In this document: piece by piece, positions 21,720 through 31,852 of the stretch
How positions within the stretch are numbered: position 1 is the stretch's first letter
How the letters are laid out: each line of letters begins with the position of its first letter
Assembly: GCA_029891345.1 (NCBI GenBank)
Contig: CM056994.1
Span: 61,039,251-61,103,250 of the forward strand
From: Dryococelus australis
Taxonomy: Eukaryota; Arthropoda; Insecta; Phasmatodea; Phasmatidae
DNA: 64,000 nucleotides
Reading direction: 5' to 3'
Translations under genes and position numbers: made by a program
Notes under the pieces: model-generated
The model's database searches: none
The model's input: the letters and a program-made list of their open reading frames with translations, nothing else
What the model was told of the DNA's origin: nothing

Positions 21720-22390
21720 TCATAAAAAGTTGGAACAGTCTCTATACTTACCACTGTTCATTTTTCTACTCAAATCTATTGTGATAAAACCATAGTCTTT
21801 ATTCCAAAAGTTTGTACAAATCTCTCTAAATTTCTCATAAGACATGTCTACACCAAAAAAACATTACAAATATTTCTCAAGTTTGAGCTATCTTGTCTGA
21901 ACATACATAGAAGAATTGCATTATCTCTTACTAATTGTTTATGTCATTTTGAATAAGTCTGTGCCAAATAAAATACATCAAAATTTTTATGCCTTCCCAT
22001 AGTAAAATATTCGTAGATGACATCCTGGTTTTCTAAAATAACATCATCAATTGCAATTACAGATTCATCTTCACACTGATTTAAAGGAATCATTTCATCA
22101 TTATTATAAAACAAGTATGCCATTTTTCTTCAACTTTTGATTTTTTAAGTACCCAATCATAATCATTCTGTACCTCAATATTTATTGTTTAAACTTTTGA
22201 GCAAATATATGATCTATTAAAATTTTGCCACCCTGGCTTATAAATAAAATTAATCATCAACTTGGTTTTTCACAATTACTATGCCCAACACTAAGCCTAT
22301 TATGTTATCAGGAAATAATTCACCATGCTGTTTATTTTTAGACTTTTCTTTGGAAATTATAACATCAACACCACAATTAACTTTTTTCAT
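21720..22390 (-). pseudogene. Polinton-1 packaging ATPase (FtsK/HerA, A32-like)
   Basis: Starts MKKVNCGVDVIISKEKSKNK at 22390. The phosphate-binding loop is lost: where GxSGxGKT is expected the frame reads LGIVIVKNQVDD. Then, past several stops, KSLNNKY, KMAYLFYNNDEMIPLNQCED, the Walker B segment ESVIAIDDVILENQDV, YEYFTMGRHKNFDVFYLAQT, LVRDNAILLCMFRQDS and YGFITIDLSRKMNSGKYRDC. The series is the standard Polinton/virophage ATPase order, which drives DNA into capsids. Decayed, with the key lysine region gone. It ends at a TGA (21720-21722) close to the usual family C terminus. Single minus-strand gene between plus-strand blocks. Confidence 0.85.
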
Positions 22391-22499
22391 TTAATCATAT
22401 AATTTTTGTAATAAATGGATAATAAAATGTTTAAGTTAACAAATAATAGTTCTGTTCTAAGGAAAAACTTCATAATAATATAATCGATAGTTAAAAATT

Positions 22500-23102
22500 G
22501 ATTGCTTTAATTAGTCTTCATGCGACATTTTTAGCTTCTAATACAGACAACAATAATATAACAATTGAAAAAATGCATCATGTCATAAAAATGAAGTTAT
22601 CGCTATTCCTAAAGACAATATGATATTGAATCTTTAAAGCAGACTATAAATACGATTGACCCATTTTAAACAAATAACATTGAATTTACATCAGACAATG
22701 TGAAAAATAGAGTTGTGGTTAAATCTGAGTTTGATATTAAACTTGACTATCGATTATCTTATATGCTTGGCTTTGATAGAAATATGCTTGTTGAAAAAAA
22801 CAAAGTTGTTGTCGGTACTAAGCTACATAATTTTAATTCATTTAAAACAATAAATGTTCATTGTAATTTAGCCTTTGGAATGTTTATAAAACATGATTAA
22901 TCTGATCACTTAGATACAGATATAAATGCAAGTTTTCCACCAAAAACTAGTTTGGTTCAGAGATTATATTAGTTATGAGCCCACAAATCCAATTTTTTAT
23001 AGAATAGATAATGAGGTGTTTAATTCCATTGTTTTAGAAATTAGACATGAAAATGGTAAACTAATTGATTTTGATGATTCTGATATTGACATTGTTTTGT
23101 AA
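22500..23102 (+). pseudogene. Penton-like minor capsid protein (PX type)
   Basis: Clear part: FDIKLDYRLSYMLGFDRN, then NSFKTINVHCNLAFGMFIKH, a stop, a proline-containing FPPKTSLV loop, YEPTNPIFYRIDNEVFNS in a shifted frame, and the terminal HENGKLIDFDDSDIDIVL. This order (LGF..., ...I.V.C-L..., PP..., ...Y.PL/PI..., D..G..-DF) is that of the single jelly-roll minor capsid proteins of Polintons. The first 65 codons are only loosely readable. Needed at capsid vertices in related viruses. Broken by stops. Confidence 0.6.
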
Positions 23103-23149
23103 ACTGAAGACATTTAAATGATTATATAATTATATTAGAAAATTTAAAG

Positions 23150-26100
23150 GGCATCTATGCTATAGACCCCCATAAGAAGTATAAAATGTTTCTTTCAGAA
23201 ATAGATGGGAATTTATCCCACCTCTCATTAATAAAGTTATAAATGTTGATATCCATATGGTACTGTATCTATTTTATTTGTAGTACAACTCTTTTGTTAT
23301 CGTTAGGGCTTAATGCAATTTTATTAACTTCTACTGTATATATTTCATGTTTTTCACTCCTTAATAAATTCATTGTTCTATATTCTATTTTCTCTTTCAA
23401 CAAACAATTCCTATAGTCCTCAAATGTAATTCTCTTGTTAACATCACATTTCTTTAGTCGTTTTGATATTTTATTTTCTTTATTATCAATTTATAGCATA
23501 CATTTCTGCTCTTAAAATAACAAATTATATGATTGTTTTCCCATTATATTCATATTACATATAACTTTCTTATTTAAATGTGAGATGTTATAGATATTGC
23601 CATTTTAATAATCACTTATATAACATTTTTGTATCGTTTTCATGTCTTTGCAAAAATCTTCCTTTTTTATGTTATAAAAATGTACGAATCGGTGTCTTGA
23701 TAGCACATTTCTATCTTATCGCCATATTATGGTTTCATTACTATAAAATGAAATTCTTACATCAATTCTTTTGTAATGTCTAAAATTGATATGCCAACAT
23801 AAATAGGCTTATTCAATTTTACGCTTGTTTTATTCATATGCATGGCCGCAAGATTCTCATTAAATATATTACTTGTTTTAAAATTTGGCCTTGCTACTAA
23901 TTGTTCACATTTTTCTGCATCTGATATTAATTTGATGTCTACTCTGTTTCTTATTTTTTCCATTGTTTTTACATAAAAAGTATTATTCATCAGCTTATAA
24001 AAACTTTTTCAAAGTCATTTTTAGCATTAATTCTCATCACTGTATTTAAATCTATATACTTTTTCAGCCAATCAGACTTATCAAACATTAGTATTCTATG
24101 TATTTCAGGAAGTTTTAAATGATTCTTTAGACACTGTTTTAAATTATGATAGTACAGTACATACTTTTGTTTATTAAGTAAAGGTGTTAACAATTTGGAT
24201 TGATTTGATACTGGAACTCCCTTATTTTCTGGACAAAATGGTAGATATTTATGTAACTTATGTAGTTTTTCTGGATATTCTAAATCAACTTCTAATATAT
24301 AACCATACTCAAAATCATCCTCCAAATATAATATTTTTTCACTCCAGTAATCTAAATCAGATAATGTATAATAAACCCAGTCGAAACCACCATATGGTAA
24401 ATATTATGACGTTGCCCAACCATATAAATTATTAGCATCAAGATATGCTTAATAGTTGGACTCTTCATTTGGATTAAAATCTTCTAAATATTTGTTATTG
24501 GCTTTAACATATCGCTTAAAACATTGCGATATTACACCTCTAATTCCTTTTTCTACCATTAAAATCATATCATAATTGTGTACTAAATGTACTGGCTGTT
24601 TAGTCATTTTTAATATTGCATCCCAAGATAATCCGTGTGCTGTAAAATACCATGCAAGACCTAAGTCATATGCATTTATACATGTACTTCAAAAATTTTC
24701 GAATACATCTGCTAACAATAATATATCACTTTTTTAAATATGTTGTGATATTCTCCAAGATTTTTTATATTAAATTGATTCCATACACATTTTGCATGTT
24801 CATAATCATCACCAGTTATATCAGATTAATTTTATTTGATGTAAAATTCACTTTTGGTGGAAGTATTATTTCTTCAAATTTCTTCCAACTATCCATATAA
24901 TCGTATGGATAAACACCTTTCCTAATTAGTAAATCTACTTGATCTTTTGGAAAAAATTTCTTGGGTATGTTTCATTTGATTTTTGGTTAAGTTAGCTGAT
25001 AATTTATCTAAATACCTGGCCATAAATTTTAATGTGTATAAAATTTCATTTTAAAATTTTCTGTGTTTTTCCCTAATGTAATAAACTTTTCTTCATTATT
25101 CGCGATTAAATCTATATTTTTGTCATCATATCCTAACTCTTAAATAAATAAATGAGCATCATACACAGCTAAATAATGAAAATTAATTGGTACAAAATTG
25201 GGTAATTTTAATTGTAGATTACAATTTTTACATACAGGTTTAATAAATTTTCCAGTTATATGATCATGATGACATACATTTTTACTGTCCTCCGTATATT
25301 CTCATTCGTCATAGCACATTTTTTTAGATTTATAAGTAGCATTTTCTTCTTTTGTTAGTGGACACATTGGTTAAATTTCTTCTACTTCCCTTTTTATTGA
25401 TTGTATAAACATCTTATGTGCATTTGGAACTTGACATACTACTAGTGGCTTATAATCACCATAACTAGATACAATATAATAGCGAAAGCCAGATGCTTCG
25501 TGTGATTGATATTTCATTGTATATGATTCGTTGTTTAACTTTAAATCAATGGTATTTATTTGATCATTAGTTAGATTATGTCTTTCTTTAATTATCGCTT
25601 TATATAGCCATTATCAATATCATCTTCGGTTAAAACCGGATCTTTTTCAATAAGGTTAAATTTACTTAATTCTCTTTGGTTTGGTTTAGTGGTTGAAATT
25701 TTCTTTAGAAATTATTCAAAATCGGCATATATTGTGAAAGGAACCTTCATTGTATGTTTATAATTTTTGAAAGATATTTGCTTTCCTTTCGAAGGCAAAG
25801 TGATTCTTACTGATTAATTTTTAGAGCAGTCTTCTGTATGTTTATTTAATTTATCTTGAGAATAAAAGCAATGAAGACACATATCACATATATAAGTTTT
25901 ACTTTTATGATTTTTTTTGTGCCGAAAGTAGTTTCGATAAATCTATTATCCAACAGTAATGTGAGTTTTTATCATCTTTGAAATAGAGTAAATTTATATT
26001 TTTCCTTTTTAATTTTTGTAAGTTTTAGTGGATATACTGTAGACTCATCTTAAATAGAGTACACATTTATAGGTATATCAATTCGATTTTCTATTTTTAG

Positions 26101-26600
26101 TATGTCATCAATTTTAATAGGATATTCATAATTATCTATTAGTTCATCGATATTAAGCCCAACATTTTTATATTTAGTTACTCTGTCTGCATTTTTTTCT
26201 ACTGGAAACAATGCTGATTTTATTGCCCAAAGAAAACACTCCTGATCATCATTTTTTCACATTAATGAATGCTTTTTTATTCTTAATAACTTCTGGTCAT
26301 TCAATATATGATGCACCATTTCATGGATTATATTTATTTATTGATAATTGTATCCCAATTATTCTATATAAAGTCCATCCGGTGCCTCTTTTTTTAAATC
26401 CAGATAACTGTGTAATTGTTTCTTGTTTTATGAATTTGTAGATCCTTTTAATGTCTCCTTCATTCATTGTTGTATAATTGAGTGATTGGAATGTAAATAA
26501 TTCTACTTGATTAATCTCTTGCTTACGACAATTGGTATATAATTTAATACTGGTTTTCACCCCTTAAATTGTCTAAGATTATTGTGTATTATCTCAAGTA
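23150..26600 (-). pseudogene. Protein-primed DNA polymerase B (pPolB), broken
   Basis: About 1100 codons on the minus strand across many frames. From the N terminus: LSGFKKRGTGWTLYRIIGIQ; a zinc finger YICDMCLHCFYSQDKLNKH; exonuclease motif I, TIYADFE; a second Cys/His cluster KNVCHHDHITGKF; DSWKKFEE after RKGVYPYDYM; YGYILEVDLEYPEKLHKLH; RILMFDKSDWLKKYIDLNT; KNDFEKVFIS; VKTMEKIRNRVDIKLI; NKPIYVGISILDITKELM; the palm catalytic motif MCYQDTDSYIF; and near the end RSEKHEIYTVEVNKIALSPN. Polintons replicate themselves with this enzyme using a protein primer. The DTDS active-site residues survive although the frame around them does not. The C terminus is near 23270-23150. Confidence 0.88.
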
Positions 26601-26776
26601 CCTTATTTTTTTTTACTTAAGTTAAAAAAATGATTAGGCTGTACTCAAAGGAATCCTCAATGTGATAAGTTGATGTTCTACCTTTAAAAGCTTTATTAAC
26701 TCTGTAATTTTTATTGGTTCTCCTATTTCTTATGTTAACAAAAAAAATTATTATAGAATGGAAATATTTATTTTAA

Positions 26777-27190
26777 TTATTTTTTATCTTTGGGGTATAA
26801 TTCATTTATATTTGCATCAGCCAAAGGTAAATTTGTAAAATTGTTCTTTGTTGCCCATTCAGATATTCCCCTACCTATATTTCTAGGCTTAACAAATAAA
26901 TAATTTGGGAATGTAAATGTTTCTTTTAATTCATTTCTATCTTTTGAATATAGTTGTTCAATATTGACATATGAAAATGGTAAATTTGCAAAGTCTCTTT
27001 TTCTTTGCAAGTTTATAATAATGGTATAATAGCTGTAATTAAATCGTCTCTCCTTAGAGTATACCGAAGCATAATTAAATCATCTTTCCTTAGAGTATGC
27101 AAATATCTATTTTTTTTTAAATTTCTACCTATAATTCTTAGCTCCCACACTGTCTTCTCGCCCAACTCAACTACAAGATTGTTCACTGAC
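26777..27190 (-). pseudogene. SAP/Rho-N-like Polinton ORF
   Basis: The start MSVNNLVVELGEKTVWELRI is followed by IGRNLKKNRYLHTLRKDDLI, a helix-extended-helix pattern like SAP or Rho-N nucleic-acid-binding domains, then a frame change into 77 open codons with two similar segments, NLPFSYVNIEQLYSKDR and NLPLADANINELYPKDK, about 45 residues apart. It sits just upstream of the polymerase on the same strand and could have been its N-terminal extension; some Polinton polymerases carry such a domain. Family assignment is tentative. Confidence 0.4.
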
Positions 27191-27359
27191 ATTTGTGATT
27201 GTTTATTTATAAAGAGAAATATTTATAAAGCTTTTAAATTTTATATAAACAATGAAGAGCTATACAAATAGTACATTTATTTTCAAATGAAATCTATAAA
27301 ATGTTTAAATTATTGATAATAAGTGAAATCATTTTAACTGTGTAACTTATATTTGGTTG

Positions 27360-27835
27360 TGTGTTTAAAGGTGTCCCTTCTCTTTAAGTTCAGTAAATTT
27401 CTTGTTGAGACGATACTTCTTATTATATTTACAAATGCAATTGTTACATATTGTTCTAAGTTTGTCCTTATTTCCTGTATGAACTGAAAATAATTTTATA
27501 TATTTATTCTCATTACATATTCTACATGTTTTTGTTGGTAATTATCACATCGAATTTCATTTAGAAAATCTACTGACACATTGTGTGATGTAGTATTGCT
27601 ATGCTCTTTGAGAGATGCAACACAAATGTATTTTCAACATTCAAACAATAATTCCTCTCCTTTTAACAAAAATTTATTTTTGGTGTCAATGACACTTTTT
27701 TACAGTTGTTATAAAGTCTATCCTTATTTGTTTAATAGTAGTAAAATTCTTCTTTATTTAATACTTCACCACACTTTTTACATTGCTTAAATATGGTATT
27801 ATTTTCCGTTTTAATTGTCGAGCAGCGATTCCATT
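27360..27835 (-). pseudogene. Multi zinc-ribbon Polinton ORF (endonuclease VII-like ribbons)
   Basis: A start codon at about 27833 (MESLL) is followed, after one frame change, by FKQCKKCGEVLNKEEFYY and NKDRLYNNCKK, then a poorly kept middle repeat, then TCRICNENKYIKLFSVHTGN with KLRTICNNC. The repeating CxxC...FY....KD.L...C..C pattern is that of zinc ribbons in endonuclease VII-like and related phage proteins. The nuclease core is not visible, so a DNA-binding role is all I infer. Its leader is an inverted copy of the leader at 28067-28105. Confidence 0.45.
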
Positions 27836-28105
27836 TTGTGTTTATTTAAAAGGAAAAAAAATTGTAATAATGAAAAAAATGCATTCTAATAAAAATAAAA
27901 ATAGTAATAAAATTAAAAGTAAAATTAAAAATAAAATAAAATAAAATGAATAGTAAAATTAAAATTAAATAAAAATTAAATTAAAAATAATAAAATAATA
28001 AATAATATAATGAAATTATAAATAAGATTAAAATAAAAATAATTTTTTTATTATTAAATTTTTTTCCTTTTAAAAACACATAAATGGAATCGCTGCTCAA
28101 CAAGT
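27813..28105. promoter_or_regulatory. Inverted leader repeat and AT-rich divergent promoter region
   Basis: Two divergent genes begin with nearly the same 45 bases. The minus-strand copy (27862-27813) and the plus-strand copy (28067-28105) both read TTTTTTTCCTTTTAAA..ACACA..AAATGGAATCGCTGCTC. Between them are about 200 bases of AAAATAAAAATTAAA-type low-complexity DNA. A duplicated promoter/leader giving bidirectional transcription is the simplest reading; an origin or recombination site is possible. Confidence 0.5.
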
Positions 28106-28362
28106 TGAACTATTCATTTGAATTGACTAAACTACATTACCCGGAAAAAAATAAAAAGTACGATGCTACCAAATTTCATCTATACGAATCTAAATTTGTG
28201 GAAAAAATTAATTGTATTCTAGGTGGTAAATATAAAATTACTTTACCAGATCATTATGTAAATATACTTGATGGAAATGCTTTAAAATTAATACATGGGA
28301 AACAAGTTTATGTAACATATAAAGGTTTAAAAGAAACAAAAGATGGAAAACACTATGCATGA
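28084..28362 (+). CDS. Hypothetical Polinton-1 ORF next to right terminus
   Basis: 92 codons, ATG to TGA, no interruption: MESLLNKLNYSFELTKLHYP, KFVEKINCILGGKYKITLPD, and LIHGKQVYVTYKGLKETKDG. I do not recognise it. Charged, no membrane segment. It starts within the duplicated leader and ends 65 bases before the inverted terminus, so it is the outermost gene on this side. Being intact in a decayed element, it may be short enough to have escaped mutation. Confidence 0.45.
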   Translation: MESLLNKLNYSFELTKLHYPEKNKKYDATKFHLYESKFVEKINCILGGKYKITLPDHYVNILDGNALKLIHGKQVYVTYKGLKETKDGKHYA

Positions 28363-28429
28363 TATAGAATTCTCTTATAATGTAAATATTCTATTATTTT
28401 TTATCTATCAATTATCTTTTTTTAACATT

Positions 28430-28775
28430 TTATTTGATTTTAACTTAAATTTGCTTGCTTTTAGCTTAAATTAGATCGTTTTTGAGAATGAAAAATTCGA
28501 ACTCATATTTTGGAAAAATGGTAAATTTGCTTGATTTTGGGGTAAAATTTCTTGATTGTCGATGAAAATTGCTTGTTTTATAGTATGAAAAGTACTGCAC
28601 TGCCATTTAGTGAAATATTGAAAAATATACTTGATTTTGGGCTTAAATTGCTTGATTTTCGATGGAAATTGCTTGTTTTTAAATTGGAAATTGCTGTGTC
28701 TAGAACATGAAAAAGCAGCTCGAAAACGAGAAATGTGCTTGATTTTAGCTGAAATTTGCTTGATTTTGATCGTTT
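28430..28775 (-). repeat. Polinton-1 right terminal inverted repeat
   Basis: Inverse of 14548-14885, with the same AAATTTGCTTGATTTT words and the same spacing of the CTGCCATTTAGTG and CATGAAAAAGCAGCTCG landmarks. Similarity drops just after GCTTGATTTTGATCG. Confidence 0.88.
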
Positions 28776-29381
28776 TTCCATCGAATTTCAGATTTTGAGT
28801 TTTAATTTTTTCTTGTTCTTTCGTTAAATATAATTTACTTTTTTTCGTACTTTTGGTGGAAATTACCGGAAAAAGTAGGGTGAGCCAGGACCCACATTAT
28901 ACATTTACTATTATATAGGATAGGATACAAATTTTACTAATGGCATACTTGAAATTGTGGGCCCCTGGGAAATACCTGTGAAGTCATCTCATTCTATGAG
29001 GTTAGAATCAAGTTTTCGGGAGGCTCTTGTTGAATACGAGGATGTGTTCTAATAGTTCGAACTCCTTCTTTGTCATCTTGCCGTGAACAGCATTACGTGT
29101 GAATCACACATGTAACAACAAATTTTTGCAAGTTAAATACTAACTTTTGGAAGATGCTAGAGGGCGTATCCAAGTATGTGAGGTAAGGGGGACGTAATAA
29201 AAAAAAACTGAATCTGACTTTTAATTTGTTCAAAAATCTATTATTTAAAACATTAAACTATCTATCTCCACTAATACTCTTCTTATTTTCAGTGAGCGCA
29301 ATATTTAATGTCTATCTCAATTAAAATTAAGTCATTATCAGTGTCAATACATTGGCTATAGTCACTTAGTTTACACTCATT
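28776..29381. other. Spacer, no gene seen
   Basis: AT-rich, no repeat terminus recognised. The expected continuation of the third 680 bp tandem unit is absent. Confidence 0.5.
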
Positions 29382-29805
29382 TAAAGGCTGCTCACAATAA
29401 AGTGAGCACTTTGAAATCAACCTTAGAAGAAAGTCACTGTCCATGCCGCATACATTTTAACGGGCGTACTGAGTGACATGCTCTCAGTAAAGTTGGTAAC
29501 GATGGAGGGAAAATAGTTCCATATCTTAACGTCGAATAAAAAGATTTAGATAACCATATGTGATGATTTAAATTATTTCTTTGGCTTTCTATTTATTTGT
29601 TGTGCTTTAAAGTGTGAAAATGACCAGATTTGGAGAAAACATTTTTGCTAATAATTTTAGAGTTTCACTTGATCGACGCATGGACAAAGTGGCGATGCCC
29701 ATGACAATACTAATTTTACACAAGGCGGAGGAATACACAACGTGCATACAAGTATATTTTATGCAGGGCTTTCAAAAGTGATCATTTTACTGTGAACTGC
29801 CTATA
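29382..29805. mobile_element. GTTCACGGTAAAGTGAGC MITE, long class, copy E
   Basis: Starts TAAAGGCTGCTCACAATAAA and ends TTTTACTGTGAACTGCCTATA. About 424 bp, colinear with copies B and D 20 kb away. Confidence 0.87.
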
Positions 29806-29896
29806 CACATATTCAATCCATCTACTGTAAACATTCTAAATGTCTTACACTCATGCATACAGTTCAGTAGTCCCGCCCGTCAGTCTCATTCTCCAG

Positions 29897-30240
29897 TGGG
29901 CCCACAGTGGCTTAGCGGTTATCTTGCTCGCCTCCCACCAAGGCGAAAAGGTCCAATCCCCGGCTGGGCTGTTGATCGGCGGGTTTTCTCGGGGTCTCCC
30001 ATTTACTCCAACCTTTCATTCCAGCGCTGCTCCATATCACCTCAATCACCCTCATCGGCTCTCAAGACCTCGCAGTTAAGAGCCACCCAAGTCTCTTCAT
30101 TCACTCACTCGCTCTCCACTGCACCGATGCTCGTAGTCCGTAGACTTCACTCCCACTGGTCACTCTCGCCGCCACTCATCGCCCTTGCTGACTCGTCACT
30201 TCGCTGTCTGTCACTCCTAGAGCTTGAGGTCGCACAATCC
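29897..30240 (+). repeat. tRNA-derived SINE, most complete copy
   Basis: A box CAGTGGCTTAGCGG, B-box-like GGTCCAATCCCCGG, body GGGTTTTCTCGGGG to GCTCTCAAGACCTCGC, and tail TTAAGAGCCACCCAAGTCTC followed by CACTCACTCGCTCTCC. It abuts the gypsy LTR. Confidence 0.82.
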
Positions 30241-30255
30241 TACACTCTCTAGAAA

Positions 30256-30490
30256 TGTCGGTGAGAGAGGCAAGGGTAAAGACCAGAACATTATTTAAAA
30301 AATATCGTCAGAAATTCAATCTACTTGAGGTCAGGAGCCTGCGAGTCGTGATAGGCTTCTCGCAGTTGTTTTCCAATTGTAAATCTTCGTGTGCACCTCG
30401 GATTACCGCTCGCCTGACTTCCACAGGTTCCTTCGCTCGCTCGAGCAGTATAGGAGCAAGGGAAGAGATGCAGACCGGCTAAATGCAACA
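30256..30490 (-). repeat. Gypsy 3' LTR, 235 bp
   Basis: On the minus strand it begins TGTTGCATTTAGCCGG and ends CTCTCTCACCGACA, standard TG...CA ends. It is preceded by the purine tract GAGGAGGGGGCAG, which overlaps the pol stop codon. The partner LTR is missing, so borders rest on TG/CA and the tract. Confidence 0.75.
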
Positions 30491-30501
30491 CTGCCCCCTC
30501 C

Positions 30502-31715
30502 TCAAGTCTGTTCGTCCCGAACAGACTCTACAACATCCAGACCTTCGTAGAGTACCAGTCGGTCGATGTGGACAACCTTCGGGTTAGCCCAAGGGCCTTG
30601 ACGACAAATCCGAAAGACCACATCAGTGATCTTCAGAATCCTATAGAGGCCTTGGCAACATTTTTGTAGCTTCGGGCAGTACCCTTTTCTCCTCTGTGGG
30701 TTGTACAGCCACATAAATTGTCCTTCTTGAAATACCTTGCCCGACATTCTGCTATCATACCGCGTCTTCATCCTGTCGCTATTTACTCTGAGGTGCTGTC
30801 GAACAAAATCATGAGTGTCATCATGTTTGTTACGTAATTCGCTGGCATAAACTTCCTCTTCTGTCGGTCGGCCAAACAGAAAATCACAAAGGGGGCATAG
30901 CTTTTTTCCAAACACCATTCTTGATGGTGTTACCCTTGTAGACTCGTGAACTGCCGAGTGGTAAGCAAGAAGAAACAATGGCACCTCTGAGTCCCACTCC
31001 TTTTGGTTGTCTGTCAAAAATATAGACGTGTACCACTCAAGACCGCAGTTAAGCCTCTCGACCATTCCATTGGACTGAAGGTGCAGGGGCGCAGTCTTAA
31101 TATTTTTCATCCCAAGAGTATTTGTTACATCCTGGAACACAGCAGCTTCGAAATTTCTCCCCCAACTGGAATGTAGTTATAGTGGCACCCCAAACCCCGA
31201 AAATGCAGTTCAAGTGCATCGGCCAAATTGCATGCTTCTAGGTTTGGGAGGGAAATGATCTCATGCCACTTAGTAAAGCCATCTTTGGCCACCAATAGAT
31301 ACCGATTACCACTCTTTGTGACAGGCAATGGACCAGAATGTCTACTGCCATCCTGTCGAATGGGGCTCCAACATTGTATTTCTTGAGGTGACTTTCTCCC
31401 ATGGTCCTTGGTCTCTTCTTCGCTTTGCAGGTGTAGCACATTCGGCACTACTTCTCAACATCCTCCTGGCAATAAGTCAGCAGTATCTTAGTCGAACTCT
31501 GCCAAGGGTGTTATTAACATTAAAGTGACCACATGCTGCAGCATTGTGCAGCACCTTTAAGATTCCAGGAATTCTTCATTCTGGAAGGCCCAGCTGTATG
31601 TGTGTTTCCCGTTATTACATCTCCAGTTCCTGTAAAGTGCGCTATTATTCAGTATGAGGGATTTTCAGTGTGGCCAGAATACTTTGACTGTTGTGCTCAG
31701 GCTGAATATGTCTTC
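30502..31715 (-). pseudogene. Gypsy integrase region (3' part of pol)
   Basis: From upstream: SLSTTVKVFWPH and ALYRNWRCNNGKH, zinc finger region with HNAAACGHFNVNNTLGRV, YNVGAPFDRMAVDI then GPLPVTKSGNRYLLVAKDGF and TKWHE (first Asp), a lost second Asp segment (YIPVGGEISKLLCSRM replaces the usual SDQG...FES), then 212 uninterrupted codons: LHLQSNGMVERLNCGLEW (Glu helix) and a GPY/F module with FMWLYNPQRRKGYCPKLQKC and KVVHIDRLVLYEG. The stop at 30502-30504 touches the purine tract. The open 212-codon stretch shows moderate age. Integrates cDNA in active relatives. Confidence 0.9.
31708..31715. repeat. hAT target duplication, left (ATGTCTTC)
   Basis: Matches ATATCTTC at 33264-33271 with one difference; 8 bp is the hAT duplication length. 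The gypsy frame is continuous across it: WEDIS on one side and EDIFSLSTTV on the other. Confidence 0.8.
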
Positions 31716-31791
31716 CAGTCGGGCTCGTGGGTTTCAGCACAGGTAGGGCTGCACAGTGATACTGAATATTTGAAAAAAAAAAAGGGGGGGC

Positions 31792-31852
<61 letters not shown>

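Larger units (their letters stand above)
14548..28775. mobile_element. Polinton/Maverick element, Polinton-1, 14.2 kb
   Basis: Bounded by about 340 bp inverted termini and carrying the diagnostic Polinton genes: protein-primed DNA polymerase B, retroviral-type integrase with chromodomain, FtsK/A32-type packaging ATPase, adenain-like protease, jelly-roll capsid-like proteins and a PLA2 domain. Gene strands alternate in blocks. Most genes have stops or frameshifts, so the copy is decayed, but the family-level match of each is clear. It interrupts the third 680 bp tandem unit on the left. I did not find that unit resuming on the right, nor a 6 bp duplication, so one flank has probably rearranged. 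Confidence 0.9.
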
